Origin: Antedon mediterranea
Taxonomy: Eukaryota > Echinodermata > Crinoidea > Comatulida > Antedonidae
DNA: 64,000 nt
NCBI RefSeq assembly: GCF_964355755.1
Contig: NC_092673.1
Coordinates: forward strand, 14,267,001 to 14,331,000
Direction of reading: 5' to 3'
Positions 59,265-64,000 of the stretch are shown in pieces. The notes under the pieces are model-generated. The model searched no databases and was not told where the DNA came from. It saw nothing but the letters and a program-made list of their open reading frames with translations. Both the position numbers and the translations under genes were made by a program. Numbering within the stretch: position 1 is the stretch's first letter; every line of letters starts with the position of its first letter.

Positions 59265-59269
59265 TATTA

Positions 59270-59475
59270 ACAACTACAAACACTTACTCAACAACAAATA
59301 CAAAATACAATACGTATTTTATAAAATGATTGTAAGAAAGTATATGAGAAACAATAAAGCCTCATTCACACTTGATTAAATCATAGGCAGATTTTACCGA
59401 GATCCTGGTAAAGTCTCCAACTTCATTCGCAAACGGTCAACCATTTTGAGAAACAAAGCTAGCTGTAGCGAACGA
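59270..59475 (+). mobile_element. Probable continuation of the split Penelope-like fragment
   Basis: Reads NNYKHLLNNKYKIQYVFYKM, MRNNKASFTLD, a TGA/TAA, then GRFYRDPGKVSNFIRKRSTI. Its abutment to the second TATTA makes it the right-hand half of the interrupted target. Similarity to the end of such elements is weak. Confidence 0.3.
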
Positions 59476-59479
59476 TTGC

Positions 59480-60245
59480 TTTTATTGAAATATGGAGCCA
59501 GAAATCCCATCAAGAAGGATTCGAGGGCATGAAGTATATTTTGAGGGTATGGGACAGTATCACCTGAGAATTGCTGGAAGCCTTTCCAGATTGCCCATAT
59601 AAGACATGGGAATCTGCACGGGATAGAATTGAATATCTAACAAAAAATACCGTGCCGCCAAAAAAATAAACAATAGCAGCGGACGTGGACGGACGACATC
59701 GCCGTTTTACAACAAGCTCGATTGGTAAGTAGACCAAGCTTACTTACCAATATGTAATCATTCAGTTTCATCAATATTTTCATTTCATACCTGTCAGTGT
59801 CACCCGGCCTACCATAGGCCTATATAGTAATGTTTGCCTTGAACGCAAATCGAGGCAAGAAAGTGGAAGATGCCATTGACAAGTCAATTAAATAATTAAT
59901 TAAACTATAAACAAAAACAGAATAATCAAACAACAAAGAGAACGCCTCCAATGGGAGAAGAGTTTAGAAGAAGAAAGAAAACGGAATGAAGCAGTGAGAG
60001 AAGAATAAAAAGGCGCAGGCAAGAAAATTCCTGTTGCAGTTGGCAGGTATTCTTGGTAATGCCATGCAAAATTTTGACAGCAATTCTGGCGGCAACCACT
60101 TTCCTCCAAACAATTATGCCCCAAATAATTATGACCCAAACAATGAAACACCACCTACATTTTGGCAAGATCCCCGAAACATGTAAAGGTCAACAAATGT
60201 TGTTACCATTACCACCATTAATTCAAACCAAAGTTCTTAATATTT
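59480..60245 (+). pseudogene. Remnant of a Myb/SANT-like plus coiled-coil protein gene
   Basis: 59540-59725 in shifting frames: GHEVYFEGMGQYHLRIA, AFPDCPYKTWESARDRIEYL and RTTSPFYNKLDW before a GTAAG donor at 59728. A later exon at 59935-60010 reads QRERLQWE, SLEEERKRNEAVREE, a strongly charged coiled coil. The W-x2-AR-x-RI ... FY-x-LD pattern resembles trihelix/Myb-SANT-like proteins followed by a helical tail. Interrupted by stops; partial. Confidence 0.3.
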
Positions 60246-60684
60246 AAACACTTTCCTAATCAATATTTATTATGTAGTGCAAAAACACCTTGTAAAGTTT
60301 ACATGTAAATCAAATTAAATCTAATTATAACAAATTTTAAATACGTAAGTCAAATTTTCTTGTCTTGTTTAACTAAAGACAATATCATTATATATATACA
60401 AAATTTACATTATCAATGGTATACAAACAAAAATATGCTAATATAAAATGAAAAAATACCGGTAATTAAATTACGGAATCAGAACTGACTACAAACTCGA
60501 TGTAAAACATGCGCAGTCGATCATGTGACGACAAGCAATAGCTTAGCGCTTCATGTACGCGGTACGCGGTAAAGTGTTTGCTGGAGAAATATAGACAACT
60601 TAACCGGCGGTAAAGACGTGTCTGGAAATACAGACACTATCGAATACGGCGCCTAAACAAGGGAAGGCCAACTCAGACAGCGTT
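60246..60684. other. Non-coding spacer
   Basis: AT-rich to about 60470, then GC-richer toward the hAT-like element. No exon recognised. Confidence 0.4.
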
Positions 60685-61467
60685 GTACGGTGTTGGCGCC
60701 AGCGGGGGGGGGGGGGGGGGGGGGGGTACGGGGGCTCTAGCCCCCTCGTCGGGGAGCCTTTTTTAATTTACAAGTAACCTTCTGTACCGTGGGGCACCTA
60801 AAATAAATTTCCTGTATGTCATGAATTTCTCACCACTCGGAAGTCCAGATGGTACGCATGCATACACCTGGGAGGAATAAACTTATTTCCCAGACTGAAA
60901 AAGGTCTACGCTTGCGTTTTTGAAGCCTCTAGGCCTGATGTTTCCAAAGTATAAAATGCAATTTTTTGAAGACCTGCAGCTCTAGTTTTAAACATTTTCT
61001 TAGCTCAGCCCCAACAATAAAGCTGGTCGTATTTCGAAGAACAAGAAGTACATTTTCCGGGACCTAACATCTCTATTTTTCAAACATTTCTTAGCTCAGT
61101 CACAACCCATGATAGGGACTTACATATTTTTGTTCATGTTTTGAAGTATAATAAGTCCAATTTCCGGGACCTCCAACTCTATTTTTATAAATTTTCTTTG
61201 AACTTTTATTTTTTAAATTGAAAAATATGGATTGAAACAGTCATCGCGCATCGTTTTTTTGCACGCAGTATTTTATTTATGCATTATAAAAAATGGAAAA
61301 AATGGCTACCCTAAATCTGATTAAAATGACCTCAAATGACGCTAGAACGCGTTGCTTCCGGGGGCTTCTTGGCGGCCCCTGGCCCTCAACCTAGTGTTGC
61401 TCGCTTCGCTCGCATAGCCCCCTCGTCGGGGAATGTAGCCCCCGGGAAGATCCTGGCGCCACCCCTG
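60685..61467. mobile_element. Degenerate hAT-type non-autonomous element
   Basis: The right end CTGGCGCCACCCCTG (61453-61467) is the usual hAT end CAGGGGTGGCGCCAG in complement. At the left, TGTTGGCGCCAG (60691-60702) is followed by a run of 23 G and CTAGCCCCCTCGTCGGGGA, which recurs as TAGCCCCCTCGTCGGGGA at 61417 near the right end. Between them are short internal repeats (TTTTCTTAGCTCAG, TCCGGGACCT) and no coding sequence. Left end decayed; no clear 8-bp duplication. Confidence 0.5.
60704..60726 (+). repeat. Run of 23 G
   Basis: Uninterrupted G tract inside the hAT-like left end. It can form a G-quadruplex and is also a place where sequencing and assembly lengths are unreliable. Confidence 0.9.
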
Positions 61468-61574
61468 CTGAGTTGGCCTCATCATGAAAGCGTTAAGTTC
61501 TGGTGTCCATCGTTCAACTAGCCCAAGCCACAACAGAGAGTCTTAAATCAGTCTTTAGAACGTCAAATAACGCA

Positions 61575-61680
61575 AATTTTGCCAGGGCCTTCGGCCCCTG
61601 CACCCTGACCGGGGGCCCTTGCCGGCCCCCTGGCCCCCAGCCATTGTTGCTCGCTTCGATCGCACCCCCCCATTATAAAT
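61575..61680. mobile_element. Fragment of the hAT 3' block found at 39215-39330
   Basis: CCTGACCGGGGGCCCTTG, GGCCCCCTGGCCCCCAGCCA and TTGTTGCTCGCTTCG match the 3' region of the 38.0-39.4 kb hAT copy, then break off at a C run (61666-61672). No end sequence follows. Confidence 0.6.
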
Positions 61681-62089
61681 GCTGCATACGGGCCTGTTTA
61701 TTATTATATGAATTGTACGCATGCGTTATTGTGCAACAAAGCAATAAAGGTCAACCAATTAGAAGCAATCTCAGTAACCTAGGTAGCTTTAACTGATTCC
61801 CGCTGTTCACACTGGATTATTCAGGCCGGTTAATCTCCCTCGGTCAGTTTTCCTGGGAAAATTTCACTCCAGAACACTAACCTCCTTGAAAGGGCAAGTT
61901 TAACGGAGTGAGACTTACTGGGATGTACGCACTGGACTTAATCCAGTCTAACTAACTAACTAACCGACATGTATGTTATTTTGAATGAGGCTTGTTATAC
62001 CTGCTAAAAATAAAAGTAATAACATTCAAAGTTTAGAAATAATGGGCAACAGAGAACACATGTGATCCCACTAAAATTACAAATACTCT
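61681..62089. other. Non-coding spacer with CTAA microsatellite
   Basis: A (CTAA)n tract lies at about 61948-61964. Otherwise unique-looking. Confidence 0.4.
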
Positions 62090-62530
62090 TAATGACTTCT
62101 TTTCTCAAATAGGTCCCAATCATGTGAGCCAGAAAACACTGGCTCTGTAGAAAATAATATTTCCTTTAATCATGTTGATAAAGACAATATATTGTAAAAC
62201 TACTAAAACTTATTTCTCAAGAAATCTGGTAATGATGAATTACCTGCCAAACTAGCTAAAGTTGCATACAAGTGGAAAAGTGCTTGAGTTTGTCCCATAT
62301 ATAAGAATGGCGACAGAACTAAACCTAGCAACTATAGACCATATCTATTTTACCTATTTTATAACAAGTATTAGAAAGTATTATAAAAGAGCAGTTTTGT
62401 TTGACCAAGTCTATGAATTTATTAATGAAACTATTTAATTTATAACTGTCAATCAGGTTTTCGATCAAATTTTTCTACCATGTCATCATTATTAAATGAG
62501 AGCAAACACACACTAGCCCTTCTTCAGTAG
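62090..62530 (+). mobile_element. Non-LTR retrotransposon reverse-transcriptase fragment
   Basis: FFSQIGPNHV at the start, then VCPIYKNGDRTKPSNYRPYL (62294-62350), SKLLES-like decay, and NCQSGFRSNFSTMSSLLNE (62445-62500). P-I-x-K-x-GDR-x-x-x-NYRP and QSGFR-x2-ST are the hallmark blocks 1-2a of CR1/jockey-type reverse transcriptase. Heavily mutated, with no flanking domains, probably a 5'- and 3'-truncated copy. Confidence 0.6.
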
Positions 62531-62808
62531 ATAGGGCCTAATTATATAGTTAATAAGACAACAAATATGCATGTCTTCAAAGGGTCGGGAAAACAATGCA
62601 TGCAATCATTAAAAGCTTGCGCAAAAACAATGCTGGGAAAAAATAAAAAATGCCAACCTAAAAAAACAATAATAATTGTATTGTCTCTTTCCAACTTGTA
62701 TATATAAGGACAACAAATTTGGTTAGATGTCACCATTTCAAGAACATTTCCATAGAGTTTGGCTTGGCAAATATAGATAATAACCGTAATTACATTTAAC
62801 CTTTCAAA

Positions 62809-63523
62809 ATGTTGCCGATGATTGGTGTCAATCACCAATTTGATGGACCTGAGTCCTACATACGTTGGTTGCATGACAGAGGAATTATTCACACAGAAAA
62901 GCAATGTGCTAAATGTGGGAGAGAAATGAGGATGGCATCAAGAGCCAGTATAAGTAAGTAAGTACTTTTATTATTATTATTTATTTATTTTAGTAAATTT
63001 AAGGAGACTGTTAAATGTAATTTTGTTCAGGTCTTTGTACTTTGTACTGCTGTATTTTATGGTGTAACCACACTGTAAAAACAATTACATCTCTGGAGGT
63101 GTGCTATAACAACATTGAGAATGTTGCTATGAACTATCTGTTACAATCTTCACTCTTATTTCACTGTCAGTGTGATTTTCCGTTTTGTATTTGTTGTATA
63201 TATGGAATATTATTCAGAAATAAAGTGATCAATTCAATTATATATTATTATATAAGTTATTTTCACCCTTTCAAATTTTAGTAATACAGTATAATGAATA
63301 ATAATATTTATTTCACTTTTTCCATATTGTAATACATTGAGTTGTAATTTTTCTGATTCCTAACAACCTCATTTTATTTATGAAACTTTGTTCTTTAATA
63401 TTTAATGATCTTTCGCCTATTCTATATATTTATTTAAATTGACTTAATGTTTTATATTTTTAAGGTATTGATACTTATGCTTGGAGGTGTGCGAAATGGT
63501 CCTCAAACATAAGTTTACGATTG
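62809..63523 (+). CDS. ISXO2/IS1595-like transposase-domain gene, first two exons
   Basis: Exon 1 (62809-62953) starts at ATG in MLPMIGVNHQFDGPESYIRW and continues LHDRGIIHTEKQCAKCGREM, a C-x2-C zinc-ribbon; the donor is A|GTAAGT. Exon 2 (63465-63523) reads, with the split Ser, IDTYAWRCAKWSSNISLRLD, then A|GTAATT. F-x-G ... WLHDRGIIH ... CxxC ... WRC ... SLR is the N-terminal layout of ISXO2-like transposase proteins common in invertebrate genomes, which are related to Merlin/IS1016. Frames are intact as far as seen. The catalytic DDE core should lie downstream; an in-phase candidate third exon begins at 63892 and runs to the window end (SNGNDITDRTESDATFSVV), but its residues do not look like the expected core. 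Confidence 0.55.
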
Positions 63524-64000
63524 GACAGTAATTTAATAATTAATTTGTGATTATATTAACCTTATTAAATAAATCAGGTAATTACTGTTTTTTAGTAAAT
63601 TAAAACAAGAAACCATGGTAGACTAAGATACTTAAATGTTTCATTTGTAAACAAACAATTTATATTTAAAGGTTCGTACATTGAATTTAGATAATTATTT
63701 TACAAATATTGAGTATATTACCCATATGCTATTAATTAAGATTAATCAATTATATTTCAATTCATGCCTACAGTCTAAATTTAAATAAATTCATATTAGG
63801 TTAGTCTTAGACTAAAGAATATTCTATTCTTTAGTCCATGGTTAAATACTTAAATGTGCTGTTATTAATGTTATGTTTTTCCTTTTTTAGGTAATGGAAA
63901 TGACATAACAGACAGAACAGAAAGTGACGCAACATTTTCGGTGGTTACGCGATATATGCAGCTCACGAAAACTAATGGAAAGCCCCTAAACCTGCATCCT
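63524..64000 (+). other. Intron-like sequence and a candidate exon cut by the window end
   Basis: AT-rich sequence ends in a pyrimidine tract and acceptor (CCTTTTTTAG) at 63891. From 63892 a frame in phase with the ISXO2-like exon 2 stays open to position 64000 (DATFSVVTRYMQLTKTNG). Identity unknown. Confidence 0.35.

Overview
The window looks like AT-rich nuclear DNA of an invertebrate animal, most likely a marine deuterostome such as an echinoderm. The evidence is split genes with GT-AG introns, long AT-rich intergenic DNA, no bacterial-style operons, many minisatellites, and the palindrome TAGGCCTA scattered through it. The set of selfish-element families also fits: P/THAP9-like, hAT, FLYWCH-MULE, DIRS-like, Ty3-like, CR1/L2-like LINEs, Penelope-like and ISXO2-like. 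The lineage is an inference; no ribosomal or mitochondrial marker is present to settle it.

Only two genes can be rebuilt end to end or nearly so without a lesion. At 97-1910 (+) a four-exon gene encodes an integrase-core (rve-type DDE) protein. At 2715-7181 (-) a ten-exon gene encodes a 635-residue HECT E3 ubiquitin ligase of the G2E3-like type with a C2HC finger and an intact catalytic cysteine. From 7.2 to 13.5 kb come a tRNA-like sequence, a 70/140-bp tandem array, a BESS-motif exon and a broken fragment of a repetitive gene family.

From 13.58 to 19.97 kb, inverted repeats of about 170 bp bracket a nearly complete ~1,440-residue gene (14632-18970). Its protein has an N-terminal Cys/His region, a long conserved middle, a FEN1/PIN-like nuclease domain and a Cys-rich CXC-like tail. 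It is broken by only one frameshift and one in-frame TAA. A tandem satellite beside its 3' end carries inverted pairs of DR1 nuclear-receptor-type half sites. This unit is the best candidate here for a poorly described mobile system.

From 20.2 to 28 kb lie decayed genes: a CxxC plus RING gene resembling the N-terminal part of RAG1 (N-RAG-like), a Ty3-like integrase tail with C2H2 fingers, a P/THAP9-like transposase, and a second, unrelated family that also ends in a FEN1-like domain. From 28 to 48.3 kb there are further fragments: an HFAPK-motif family, a SAMD3-like gene, a hAT copy with both ends, a LINE 3' end, a protein kinase N-lobe, a DIRS-like element with 148-bp inverted ends, MULE and FLYWCH exons, a MADF exon and a second P-like fragment. 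A repeat of about 1.2 kb occurs three times (32.7, 40.45 and 45.8 kb). From 48.3 to 64 kb there are a LINE 5' half, about 4 kb without genes, a DDE fragment, a Penelope-like fragment split by a 2-kb DNA element with a TATTA duplication, hAT-type G-rich ends, a LINE RT fragment and an ISXO2-like transposase gene that may run off the end.

Family names come from motif recognition, not database searches. Exon borders were read by eye from splice consensus and reading-frame continuity.
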